The notes under the pieces are model-generated. The model saw only the letters and a program-made list of their open reading frames with translations, had not been told where the DNA came from and made no database searches. DNA of 64,000 nucleotides from Dermacentor variabilis (Eukaryota; Arthropoda; Arachnida; Ixodida; Ixodidae), in assembly GCF_050947875.1 (NCBI RefSeq), contig NC_134570.1, positions 101,412,122 to 101,476,121 of the forward strand, given 5' to 3'. Below, in pieces: positions 35,671 through 46,269 of this stretch (positions are counted from its first letter, which is position 1; each line of letters begins with the position of its first letter). The position numbers and the translations under genes are program-made.

Positions 35671-36859
35671 GTGCTCCCAAATGCAAGTTCAATCATAATT
35701 CTCGATGAATCTACGCAATAAAAAGAAGTCAGCTTAAAGAAGCACGGGCACCAAATTCTCCAATAATTTTTTACTCTTTTTTTACGCAGCCTTAAAGGCA
35801 CATATTAGCGTCCGGCATACACTCTCAAAAAAAAAAAAAAAAGGCAGCGAGAAAGGAGGTATAAGCGATTTTCCTCCTTCCCGGCTGGTGGGTCACCCTT
35901 CACACGTGCTTCATATGTGGCGCCCTCTTGTGGCAGTCAAAAGGGGAGGAACATTACTGTCTTGCGTGCGTATCTTGCGTCGTCACCGCAGGTGACCCGA
36001 ACAAAGGCTACCATAAATTGTATTCGACGGAAAGTAATGTTAAGTAGCGGAACCTGAGGTCTAAACCTTCCATGACAAGCGAACACCAGTGTCAAACCTC
36101 TAGCTCGAACGGGAGCTGCGATACGAGAACAGTTCAACGCAAAGCAGCGCCCGGCTGCTGACGCACAGTGGGACAAGCCTGTACTCCGGTACCTCGGCCT
36201 GGACACCACCGGCATCAGCCAGCCTATCTCGTTTTGATGCGGGAAATTAGGACTAGGATAAGGTTAAGCTACCTCAAATGAATGCATTTGTGGCCGTTTT
36301 GAAGAGCCATCGACGACGGCTTCTAAGCGAAAGAAAAATACGTTTGCTGGCGCAGTCGGCACTTTGCTGGGCGGTGTGAGCGCGTCACCACCGCATGCGA
36401 CGCAGTCAAATTCTCAGCTGGAACACAAGCCCTGCCGCTAGAGCAAGGAGGCGCTCGATACCCACTGCACCATGCAACCACATATACAGTTGTATACCCA
36501 GCATCACTTGCGTGCCGGTTCGTATGTGTCTCCTCCCGTCAGCGGCGGCTTCTCCCTGATGCATCGCGTAGCGCGCACGACACTACAGAGACAGAAAACA
36601 CCGAACAACAATAGAAGATGTATCTCCTAAAAGGTGGGCTACAAGCAAGCGTACAAACAAGAAATATGCAGAAAATAAATTTGAAAAAAGCTTTTACAAA
36701 TTGCTGACTTCGGCGTTGCAGCTTTGCACATACGGCTGTCGGCGGCTGTGAAAAAAAGGAGTTGCTAGGCGCTGATAATGCTCTCGTTGAATCAATCAAC
36801 CTGATAGCAGAATTCTCAAGAGCTTACTAAAAAAAAACATAAAACCATACATTCAAAAG
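35671..36859. other. spacer, no recognised gene
   Basis: A 16-A run at about 35,827-35,842 may mark the tail of an unidentified retroposon. ORFs at 35,937-36,215 and 36,539-36,799 on the minus strand are not recognised. Confidence 0.35.
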
Positions 36860-37476
36860 CGTTTTCCTTTTTTTATGATCTGTCGTTTCTCGACAAAATA
36901 TCCAAATGACGTAACACCTAAACTTCTGTGCTAATTAGGGAGCAAGAATGTTACATGGCGGATGTCAGACATCCAGCGAAACGAAAATTACGCATAGTTC
37001 AGACAAGAAAGTTGCGACAGTGTTATTCCTGTAGTGGCATGCCATATCATACCACACGCAAGACTAAAACGCCTCCAGAGAAACCTTACGCAACCCAGAA
37101 TGACTAGATTCTCCAAAATCTGAATCCGAGATTTAGTTGGTGAAGCGACGCCTTTACCGGAACAGTATCAAAAATAAACGGGCAAGGCAGTGGCAAAGAA
37201 GCCATTTTGTGTGTAAGTCAAAATGTCGAGACAAGGACACACAGACGGAAACGCGCGTTTAAAGTTGTCTAAACCGTAATAAAATGCACGGCTGAGGTGG
37301 CCGAGATTTAGGTTTGTGAGCCTTTCTTTTCAACCCAAACCTCCGTGTTTCACAGCATTCTCTACACGGGTCCAACTTTTCAAATGATCCTCCGAGAGCG
37401 CATGCACTTTGTCGTTGTGTAAGGCAAAGATGTATGTAAAAACATAGCTCTCAACAAAATAGGAAAATAAGTTATT

Positions 37477-37993
37477 TTTATTTCAATCAATAGCATCTTC
37501 GAAGCACACTGCAGGCACACTGCAGAAGCCATGCGTACACATAGTTTCGTCTGTGAAAGCAACTGCAGTAATTCCGGGTACGGTGGAGATTTCTGAAAGA
37601 GAAGGAAATAAGCGTGCCATAAAGCCAAGGAAATGTCCCTCCTGCATTCTGTTGCTCCCGGGAACACCAAAACCGGAATACACAAGAGCGCAGTTACGAT
37701 AACATAGTATCATCAACCAATACCAGGACTCAGCTAACTTGCCTGAAGAAAGGAATAATCTCCACCGACTTCCACGTAAACAGACCCAACTTACAAATTT
37801 CGGACACAGCTTCTAGCCTTCCAGAATAAACTTAAACCTAATTCCTTGTTCAGTATTTTTGTTGTATAATAAGTCTGGGTTTTTAAGAAAAATATGTTAT
37901 TTATATGTTATATGTTAACAAAATGCTATTTAGCATGGGAGATTATCTTTATATATAAGTGAGAATCAATATATTCACGAAAAGCTTGCCATT
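37477..37993 (-). pseudogene. cuticle-type gene copy 4, exon 2 deleted
   Basis: Exon 1 survives with ATG at 37,993-37,991, but the donor is GC (ATG-GCAAGC) instead of GT. The intron start can be aligned to copies 2 and 3 down to about 37,922 (GCTATTTAGCATGGGAGAT). The sequence then switches to 3'-flank sequence that in the other units lies beyond the stop codon, down to a conserved AATAAA at 37,482-37,477. All of exon 2 and most of the intron are gone: about 1.7 kb by comparison with copy 3, whose intron includes a SINE. No cuticle protein can be made. Confidence 0.8.
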
Positions 37994-38050
37994 TTCACTT
38001 CAGAGCTGCTCTTGGGCCAACTGCTGACTGTTGTAAGTCTCGGAGTTCCC

Positions 38051-38056
38051 TATATA
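38051..38056 (-). promoter_or_regulatory. altered TATA box of pseudogene copy 4
   Basis: The minus strand reads TATATAGGG where intact copies have TATATAAG. The upstream block to about 38,275 is still well conserved. Confidence 0.6.
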
Positions 38057-40020
38057 GGTCGTCTGTCGTGCCCTAATATCATGCGTAGCGAGAAACAGAC
38101 ATGCTAGTGCAGAGGAAGTACGCGCCCCCTCGCCAGTTCGCTGTATACCGGACTTTCGAACCGGAGCCAAGGTAGTACGTGTGCCGGAATATAATGCAAC
38201 TCCACCCCGAAACAATGATAGCAGACGAGGTGAGGTGTACAAAAGATTCGCCGAAGCCTTGGATTATAGTCGGAGCACTTGTTATGCAAGCGCTAAATGC
38301 TAAAAACGGATCATTTTCATTTTTTTCTTGCCTCGACGGACCAACACAAGAGATGGTGAACCTGCAGTGCATCCTTATGATGCCTCATGGCAGTAATAAC
38401 CGGGAATCAATACGAACAATAAATCATTCCATGTCGCACAAATAGTCTCCTCCAGTCAATTTAGAATTCGTGCGATGGCAATAGATAACTGAATTTTCAT
38501 AACTGATCATATCTCTTTCTGAATTGGTGTCACGTATAAATGGTGGTAGCAACTGTGGTATACCATTCAGCTTCAGGCCGTATGGATCCTCACAGATTTT
38601 TTAACTTTAGATAAAGAAGCTCACCCTAATCACCAAAATCATTTTCGTTCGTATTAATGCAAATTGTACGTTGCTGAAAATTACCAATTAGTAAATCGAA
38701 TTTGGGAACCCCACCATAACGGCGATGTTCAGAAGCCTTTCTTCTTTTTCAATAAATGCGCCGTGATTGTAAATTGTTCTCAATGATTCTTCGGCATAGC
38801 TACCTAAAAAAATTCCAATATGCTTTATTAGAATTCTGTGATTTCCTAGATAAGACGTACGTTTGATAATATACTATCCTGGAACCATTGTATGCAATGA
38901 TTGTTTTCACTTTTTTGTTGTTTGAGCTTTTCGCCATTGGCTTACACGAAGGTGAGCCACCGCTAATGCAGGTGTTGGCCGCTCAGCAGGACGTATTTTG
39001 GTAGATGACTAGAACTGCACGAAAACAATTTCTGCATATTACGGACGCTACTCTTATCACTCTCACATATACCTGAATGATAATTTCTCGCAAAACAAGA
39101 GAGCTAGTGAAGAGCAACTCTTGCGGTACTTGTTGCTCGTGGAATAAATGCATGTAGGTTTTTGCTCCAAACTGTCATCAGCACGCGTTAGGCGCGTACC
39201 TTGAGACAATGACGTGTGCAGATCAACATTTCCTTTCGGCACCATGTTACCAAGCTGTAAAACTTCAGGCTCCTTTTTCTTCTGGGAGCATGAAGCATAT
39301 ATCGGGGGAGCGAACGTGCGAGCAAGCCCACCCCTCTGCGTCTTTCGCAGCAACGCGCTTGTTCGAGAGATCGTTGGTGTCGTTCGGGTGAGTCGGTGGT
39401 GGTCAGTAGCATGACTGCAAGAAGTCGCCCGATTCCGCATTGAAACGTGCAGGTGCAGGCATCATCGTTGGGTTTTCGATTGCGTTGCAAAGAGCACAGA
39501 TACAATCAGTCAATTTACCAAACTGAGCAGTTATATCTCGCCGACGTTACCTATCAATGTTATATTAGTACACATAAAGGCGACAACAGTGTGCTATTTA
39601 AACGGAACAATAGCGGCATATTGATTTGTGTTAGTGCTTGCGGGCACTGTTATACTAGTCTAAGGAGGAACAATATGAAATGCTTTGTGTTCCTTTCGGC
39701 GCTAGTCAGCTATTATATTTAAGGCCAAGTCTTGAATAAAAATGAAGTTGTTTCAAGCAGAGTTGCGGCATTAAAGTATGTGGACTGATCTTCGTGAGCC
39801 AAAACAGGGCGCCCGTACTAACTTAAGGGCACCGTTGACACCAATGGCAGAATGAAGTGGTGTAGTGTGTGTTAAACACTCCTGAAAGATTTTATTGTCG
39901 CTGGGCATGTAACCCTTCTTGCAGGATTCATGATGTACAACGCGCAGCCTTATGACACTATGACAAAGGCGAAAACATGTTCTCAATTTAGGTTCCTGAA
40001 CACAGAGAAGAAAAGGAAAC

Positions 40021-41019
40021 ATGCCAAACTAAGCAAAGCTATACATCATATTTTCTCTCAGGGACTGTAATAATGGCTGCGAACGTTAGGCAGTGTACAG
40101 CTTTTAATTTCACTTCTTTAATAACAAATGTAACTTCAGTAAAAGTACACCAACCTACAAAATCAGACCACTCAACCATTGCTACCATGACACTAGGATA
40201 TACATTAACAAATGCTTATGGCTTCGAAAGCATATTTAGCGCCAGCGAACAAACACATAAGGGCTGCCCCGCAAAACTTTAACAAAACTTGACGTATGGG
40301 AAGGATAGTGCTGATTGAAATTATAAGAGAAGTTACAGAATGGATATGTAAAACTAAAGATCGTAAGTAGTCTGTAAAGGCAGGGTGCATTGTAAGGGTT
40401 GAGAAGCTGGGCTGAAACATTTGAAGCCATTTGTTCATCATATTGTGTCCTTCAAAGAAGGACATTCCACAACTCGATTTCTAATTTATGATAGTGTACT
40501 CAGCGTCGAAGTGGAAATATGTCGAAACGTACATTTTCTTATTCTGGTGCTAGAGTATCGTGTTAGTAGAGGAATTCGGTAGTACCGACCGTATATTGTG
40601 GGTACGTGATAACGCGAGAACGGTCCTGAATATGGAGGTATTTGGGACGTTTGCTTTTATTCGAATTATCTTATTTTACTAATAAAAAGGCTTTCTTAAC
40701 TTTCTTCGAGTTGTGGTTCCCTATACCATGACGGCGTAATTGTTATGTGAGGTGAACAGATTATGATAAATTTTTATTTTCACACTCGTCGGTAAACATA
40801 TCTATATCTGTATAGCATTCGTTTAATACACCCTAATTATCTGAGCAATACAAGCTACATTTTTAACTCATTGTAAACTCATTCAATACTGTATACGTCT
40901 AGGACCTTACAATATCAGTTGAAATTTTCTGTAATATTAAACTGATATTTTTTTAGTATCTCTATCTTGTGTATGGAAAACAACTCTTCATTTTTTGTTG
41001 TTGGGAATCAAGATTAAGA
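40021..41019. other. AT-rich spacer, nothing recognised
   Basis: Only short ORFs; no repeat ends seen. Confidence 0.4.
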
Positions 41020-41160
41020 AGATGATTACAACGGCGCGTGTAAGGACAGGACACGGATACAATGCACGGAGGACAATCGCCGACAATTGCCGAGGAATAA
41101 ATATTGTCCTCCGTGCATGCTTTCTGTGCCTCGTCCTCCCACGCGCCGTTATAACCATGT
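41020..41160. repeat. imperfect palindrome (fold-back mini-element 5)
   Basis: Arms of about 57 bp (ACGGCGCGTG outer, TGCACGGAGGACAAT inner) pair across a loop of about 25 bp containing GACAATTGCC. Confidence 0.75.
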
Positions 41161-41563
41161 TCTGTCAAGCCAGCAACCAACTAACCCTTAAATTCTCTGT
41201 TACAAGAACTACCTAGAAATGATGCCGCCATTCCTTACGTACAGTGTCGCACTGGCCACGCGCCCTTTCTGAAACCTCCGCTCCCTCCGTCGCGGCATCT
41301 CTCCTCCTCCTCTTCGAACTTGGAACAGAGGAAGTATCAAATTGTGTCTGGCACCCTGCTAGTCTCCTGCTACTTGATCCCGCCGTCTTTGAATAATCTA
41401 ATCTCCGTACTTCTGTGTAACCACGCCAATTTCAGTGCACTCCATGCATATTAAACCCAGTTAACTCCCGTTGACAAAAGTATAATGTTCTATCGTCCAC
41501 TATACGAGAGATGACGAAGCAGGGTGTCAGTAGTGAACCAGTTGTAACTTCACTGCATCAGCA

Positions 41564-42335
41564 GTGGAAAAGATTCCTGCCCCAGTGAAATTCTACTCCA
41601 GAGTAAGCGCTGTGGAAGAATGGCGAGCTTTCAAGCAGAGCTTCACAATGTACGTTAAAGCAACTAACACAGCGAGAACGCCTTCTGACCGGCAAGCAAC
41701 AGTTGTTTTGACCATCGGTAGCTCTTCATTGCTTGATATCTACAACTCTATTGGCTCCGGAAAACCGACTTCGAACGACCATATCCACAATTTAACTATG
41801 CTTATGTCAACAGCCTTCTCGACGCGAAATTTTACCGAAGCACAACGAGCTGTAGTCACGATAAGTCTTCCTAACTCGCATGCAACGGGAGGGAGAGGAG
41901 CTCAACAGCTTTGTAACAGATTTCACGCTCAAAGTGTGGAACTCCAGATTCAGAAACTAAACAGAAAAAAATTATCCGTGACCTGATCGCCTGTGGCATC
42001 TATGAAGAAAATGCCCGTGCAGACATTCTCAAACTAGACGATTCATCCCTTGAGAAGGTTGAAAGGGTGTGTCGAGCGGACGAAGCAACGAACATTTATG
42101 TGAAAGCATTTAAAGAGGGTACTCCATTAAGCAGCGAGACCTTGCACGTAGCGACGAAATTTGTCCATCGCACCAACGCCAAATCGAAAAGCGCAAAACC
42201 AAAGCAACAAAAATCTAACACACAAAATGCAGGTATTGCAGAGTTAGCCACGAACGCAAAACAGAAGCATACCTAGCTTAGAAACCTATGCGCACCAAGT
42301 ACAACAGAGTGAATCACTTCGCTGTAGTTTGTAAA
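41564..42335 (+). pseudogene. Gypsy Gag remnant
   Basis: Gag forms the particle that packages the RNA. MEKIPAPVKFYSRVSAVEEW opens a 140-codon stretch. A shift near 41,970 then moves to the frame reading IIRDLIACGIYEENARADIL and VERVCRADEA, a typical Gypsy capsid end. Another shift near 42,225 leads to CRYCRVSHERK and VNHFAVVCKS, remains of two zinc knuckles. Retroviral-type Gag features are inferred from this order. Confidence 0.65.
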
Positions 42336-42459
42336 AGCTCAGGGTAGTTGCTGGCCTGGCAGCTGACAGCGAGGATGGACTGTATTGGCAGTTCAAAGGC
42401 ACAAACTATGCTAAGTCTGGACGTTTTTTAGAGCGATCGGAACGCAAATAAAATTTCAA

Positions 42460-43120
42460 GTGGGCAGGGGCGCAGTTGTTGACGTCATCCTAGCTAGATA
42501 CGTCAAGATATTTCAAATAGAACCGTGGACAACAAGACTGCGAATATGTAACGTATGCAAAGTTCACTCTTCAGGCAATGTGCGAATAAACGTTACCACC
42601 GTAAGCACACAGACGCATGTTGTAGAATTTGTAGGAGTTAAAGATGGCCTCAGGCCTCTGATCGGAAGAACAACAGCCGAGAAAATGGGTGTGATAACGA
42701 TAGACTACAGCCTTGCTGCTGGAATTGTTGAAATTTCAGAAGAAAATTTCACTCATAACACAGTGAAAAAATACCCAGATGTTTTTGGAGACAGTCAAGG
42801 AACACTCGTGAGAAAAGTACACTTGGTGTCTAAGGCCCTCTTGCGAAAGCAATAAAAATTTGCTCAGTGCCGGTCAGCTTAAAACCGCAAGTAGAACAAA
42901 TGTTGGCGATCCTGAAGTGAAATGGTGTCGTTAGGAGCGTAACGGAGGCAACACAGTGGGACAGTAGAGTGATAGTTGCAAGCAACAAAAATGGCGAAAT
43001 GCGAATATTTATTGACCCCCAAGCGTTCAACGAGGGTACCCAACGAGAACGACACATTGATCATTCTCGATGATGTGTTACCCGATCTTCACAAAGCAAA
43101 ACTCTTCTTAAAGCTAGACT
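42460..43120 (+). pseudogene. Gypsy protease and RT start
   Basis: 42,460-42,855 is open and contains VDVILARYVKIFQ (where VDTGAxxNIL is usual, so the catalytic D-T/S-G is lost) and LIGRTTAEKMGVITID, matching the 'PLLG...a..mgli' end of Gypsy proteases. Further on in another frame come MRIFIDPQAFNEGTQRE (the RT 'lRicIDP.aLN.a..R' block) and KLDLTDA at the junction. Confidence 0.68.
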
Positions 43121-43750
43121 TGACCGATGCGCTTGGCGGCCAGGGCTAGCGGATTGCGGGCATTCATGATATTCGCGTCGATTTTCTGGGCGCTCTGGGT
43201 GTGCGTAATAGCTGGCATAACTCCTTTGGTAGTGTGGTCCGGGGCTGCCTCGTATGCGTTGACTTCATCGGTGACACCATCCACGTCGATAGATTTCATG
43301 CGCAAATACCTGCAACCATTGTGTGGTCGGGGCGTGCAGATCCCGACGATGTTTTGTTGAACGTTTGGACAGATCGCGTCGTCTTGGATTTTTTCCGGGC
43401 TAAGTTGTGTTGCTTGGCAAATGGCTGCAGTCACGGTGGGGCTGCCGACTCTGGGGATATTTAGTGCCCTTTAGGTCTGACGATGATGTTAATTTTGTTC
43501 TTGGGTAATTGGGGCATACGTCCGGCCTTGAGTTCTTGAAATTTAACGTTCTTCCTGGTGTTAGAGCGAGAGCGGGAGTCTTGCGATTGGGGTGGGTTCT
43601 CATGAGATAAGTTTTGGCCACATATTTCGGCGGGACAGTGACAGCTGGCGGTGTGCCAGCCCATTTCGACCGTCAACACTTCTGGAGTAGTGTCTTCACC
43701 GATTACTTCAAGCTCCATTCTCCACTCCCTTCTCAGCGCGCGGCCGCCAC
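43114..43750 (-). pseudogene. LINE ORF1 fragment (I/R1-like), 5' part
   Basis: From ATG at 43,718 the product runs MELEVIGEDTTPEV to LPKNKINIIVRPKGH, the 'LP...y.iilRP.g' block of tick-type LINE ORF1. After a shift near 43,440-43,460 it continues with AICQATQLSPE, ICPNVQQNIVGICTP, VNAYEAAPDHTTKGV and NPLALAAKRIG. It ends at the Gypsy junction at about 43,120, before any zinc knuckle. About 43,750-43,890 is probably its GC-rich leader. Confidence 0.7.
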
Positions 43751-44289
43751 GTGCTTAGGCTCAGCGCGGCGACGGTGTCGTCACGGCACAAAAACGTTCG
43801 GAACACCGGGAAAGGAAGCGTCCCACTTGAACATTAGGTGTCGACGGAATCCTGGTAAAGTCACGAATCAAGTGATGTAAAATTCAGGCGAAGAGTCGCC
43901 AGAAATCGCTGCTAAATTCCTTGGTAAAGCCAGAGCCCAGCGGCTCCCAGGGCTGCTTGAGCGTTATCTTCTTCTATTCTATATAATTCAAAATTCAAAT
44001 AAATTACAGTTACCGTGCGCTATCAGTCAGTTTCGCGAAAATGTTCCTCGTATGCGTGCCAACCTCATGCTATACTTCAATTTCACTTCTAAATTGGCTG
44101 TCTACGCTCCTGCTAATGTTCTAGCTGAATAAATTTACCTGAACGCACACCTCTCGATAGCTCGCAAAAAAGGCCCATCAATTCAAAACTGTTTCTTTTT
44201 TGTATACGGTCGTTTCTTGATAAAACGTGCAAGTAACCTAACAATTAAATTTCTGTGGTGACCAAGACGCAAAAGACCGGCAGATCCGA

Positions 44290-44850
44290 CGTGCTGTTAG
44301 AGTCGATGTTATGCGAAGCAGTGTGCGGGGAGCCTACCATGTTATTGAAACGAGCATCACAGCACCAAGACTTGTGCGGCTGTTTCATGACTTACAGAGC
44401 ATTCATGTCATGACCTATCATTCATATTCGTTACACTCTTGTCATACTATGCAAATTTTGGTACATGCCAAGACGTATGCTGCCGCTTCACGACCTACCT
44501 GACAACTATGTCAATTTTGGTACATACCAAACGTCGGCGGTTGTTTCATGACCTTCATGCACGCATGCCATCACTATCAAGTCATGACCTACCATTTATG
44601 TTTGTCGTACACTCTTGTCATACTATGCCAATTTCTGGACATACTAAGTTAGGAAAAGCACCATGAGAGCACAAAGACATTAGCAGCTGTTTCATGACCT
44701 ACATGACACAAATATCGTGATATTCATGTCATGACCAATCACTTATATTGGTCATACAGTCCTGTCGTACTGTACTGATTTTGGTACGTACCAAGTTAAC
44801 GAAACGATCAGGAGAGCGCTAAGACGTAGACGGCTAGATATATGATCACA
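44290..44850. repeat. diverged satellite-like tandem array
   Basis: About four copies of a 140-170 bp unit. GTTTCATGAC recurs at about 44,384, 44,551 and 44,690; TTTTGGTACATACCAA-type words recur at 44,456, 44,515, 44,630 and 44,775; and TCATACTATGCCAA recurs between them. Confidence 0.72.
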
Positions 44851-45284
44851 ACGCGACAAATGTTCGCCAAGAAATGCTTCACATTTAAGAAGTTACGCGG
44901 CGGATATCAGACATCCAGAGAGACAAAAATCACGCATTTTAGATTTAGCTTTAGTTGGTAAAGTTGGTAAATTAGTTGGTAAAGAAACGCCTGTAAAGGG
45001 TACAGCGCAAAAAAGTGAGCAAGGAAATGACAAACGAGACATTTTGTGTGTAACTCACAATTTGAAGAGTGGGGCAGACAGTTGGAAACAAACTGCGCGC
45101 TGAAAGTTGTCTAAACCGGGATAAAGTGTCTGACACAGGCTGCCATATGTTTCGGTTTGTGAGTCTATCACTGTCATTTGCCTCCCACCGCTCCTGTATT
45201 TCGGAGTGTTTTCCATGCGGGTCAATCTTTGGAAGCAGTTCTACGAGTGATCATACAGTTTGTCATTGTGTAAGTTTGTCATTG

Positions 45285-45714
45285 TGTCTGTTACCAGCGC
45301 TCACCTACGGGGCAGAAACCTGGAGGCTTACGAAAAGGATTCTACTCAAATTGAGGACGACGCAACGAGCTATGGAAAGAAGAATGATAGGTGTAACGTT
45401 AAGGGATAAGAAAAGAGCAGATTGGGTGAGGGAACAAACGCGAGTTAATGACATCTTAGTTGCAATCAAGAAAAAGAAATGGGCATGGGCAGGACATGTA
45501 ATAAGCAAGGAAGGTCATTAAGGGTTACGGACTGGATCCCAAGGGAAGGGAAGCGTAGCAGGGGGCGGCAGAAAGTTAGGTGGGCGGATGAGATTAAGAA
45601 GTTTGCAGGGACGGCATGGCCACAATTAGTACATGACCGGGGTTGTTGTAGAAGTATGGGAGAGGCCTTTGCCCTGCAGTGGGCGTAACCAGGCTGATGA
45701 TGATGATGATGATG
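45285..45714 (+). pseudogene. RTE-type LINE, 3' fragment with GATG tail (copy 3)
   Basis: Open from LPALTYGAETWRLTKRI through QRAMERRMIGVTLRDKKRA and WAWAGHVISKEGH, then in the next frame WIPREGKRSRGRQKVRWADE, ending with GTAACCAGGCTGATGATGAT. This is the C-terminal tail that follows RT in RTE/BovB-like elements. It sits in the 3' flank of cuticle gene copy 3, about 60 bp beyond its AATAAA, and interrupts sequence that is continuous in the unit at 37.4 kb. Confidence 0.8.
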
Positions 45715-45773
45715 AAGTTACAGATACTGTAAGTAAAAACACAGTGGGCAATACAATAAGAGAACAATTTAAT

Positions 45774-45779
45774 TTTATT
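45774..45779 (-). terminator. AATAAA polyadenylation signal, copy 3
   Basis: AATAAA on the minus strand about 490 bp past the stop, in the block shared by all four units. Confidence 0.55.
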
Positions 45780-46269
45780 TCAAACAATAGAATTTTCCAA
45801 TCACGCTGGAGAAGCGATATGTACACATAGTTTCGTCTGTGAAAGCAACTGTAGTAATTTCGGGTATGGCGAAGATTTCTGAAACAGAAAGAAATAAACA
45901 CGCTATAACGCAATGGAAATGTCCCTCGTGCATGTTGTTATTCCCGCGAACACCAAAACCAGAATGCAAGAAAGCAGTTACGATAACATAGTATCATAAA
46001 ACAAAAGTAGAACACAGTTAACTTGCCTGAAAAAAAAAGAATCTCGACTAACTTACACGTTAACAGTAGCGACCTAGAAATTTAGGACATAGCGTCTAAC
46101 ATAGAATAAACTTATGCCTAAGTTCGTTTTTAACATTTTTGCTATATCTATGAACCTAGATTTTTAAGAGAAATGTGTGAAACCTAATGTTCTAATCAGT
46201 TTTTCTGCAGTACTCTATAGCAGTGAGCAGAGGAAGTTCAAAATTTCCGAGAGTGAATTAGCATAACAA

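Larger units (their letters stand above)
36860..40020. repeat. segmental duplication unit with gene lost
   Basis: It is colinear with units 1-3 but shorter, missing the gene body. Past the promoter it continues with sequence close to 48,400-49,000 (for example GTGCTAGTCAGCTA-type words near 39,700 and 48,770). Confidence 0.7.
41198..43122 (+). mobile_element. Gypsy-type LTR retrotransposon, 5' part
   Basis: Gag (from 41,564), a Cys/His knuckle region near 42,235-42,335, protease (42,460-42,750) and the start of reverse transcriptase (42,855-43,120) follow in Ty3/Gypsy order. A possible 5' LTR is TGTTACAAGAAC at 41,198 to TTGACA at 41,476, but no second LTR or clear primer-binding site was found, so this is weak. 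The element stops abruptly at KLDLTDA (about 43,120), the first RT catalytic block, where a LINE fragment on the other strand begins. Frameshifts show it is dead. Confidence 0.72.

Noticed and set aside
36900..37000. Possible ancestral transposon as carrier of the four duplication units
   Set aside because: I looked for shared inverted ends or target duplications at the unit edges and saw none; ordinary segmental duplication is simpler.
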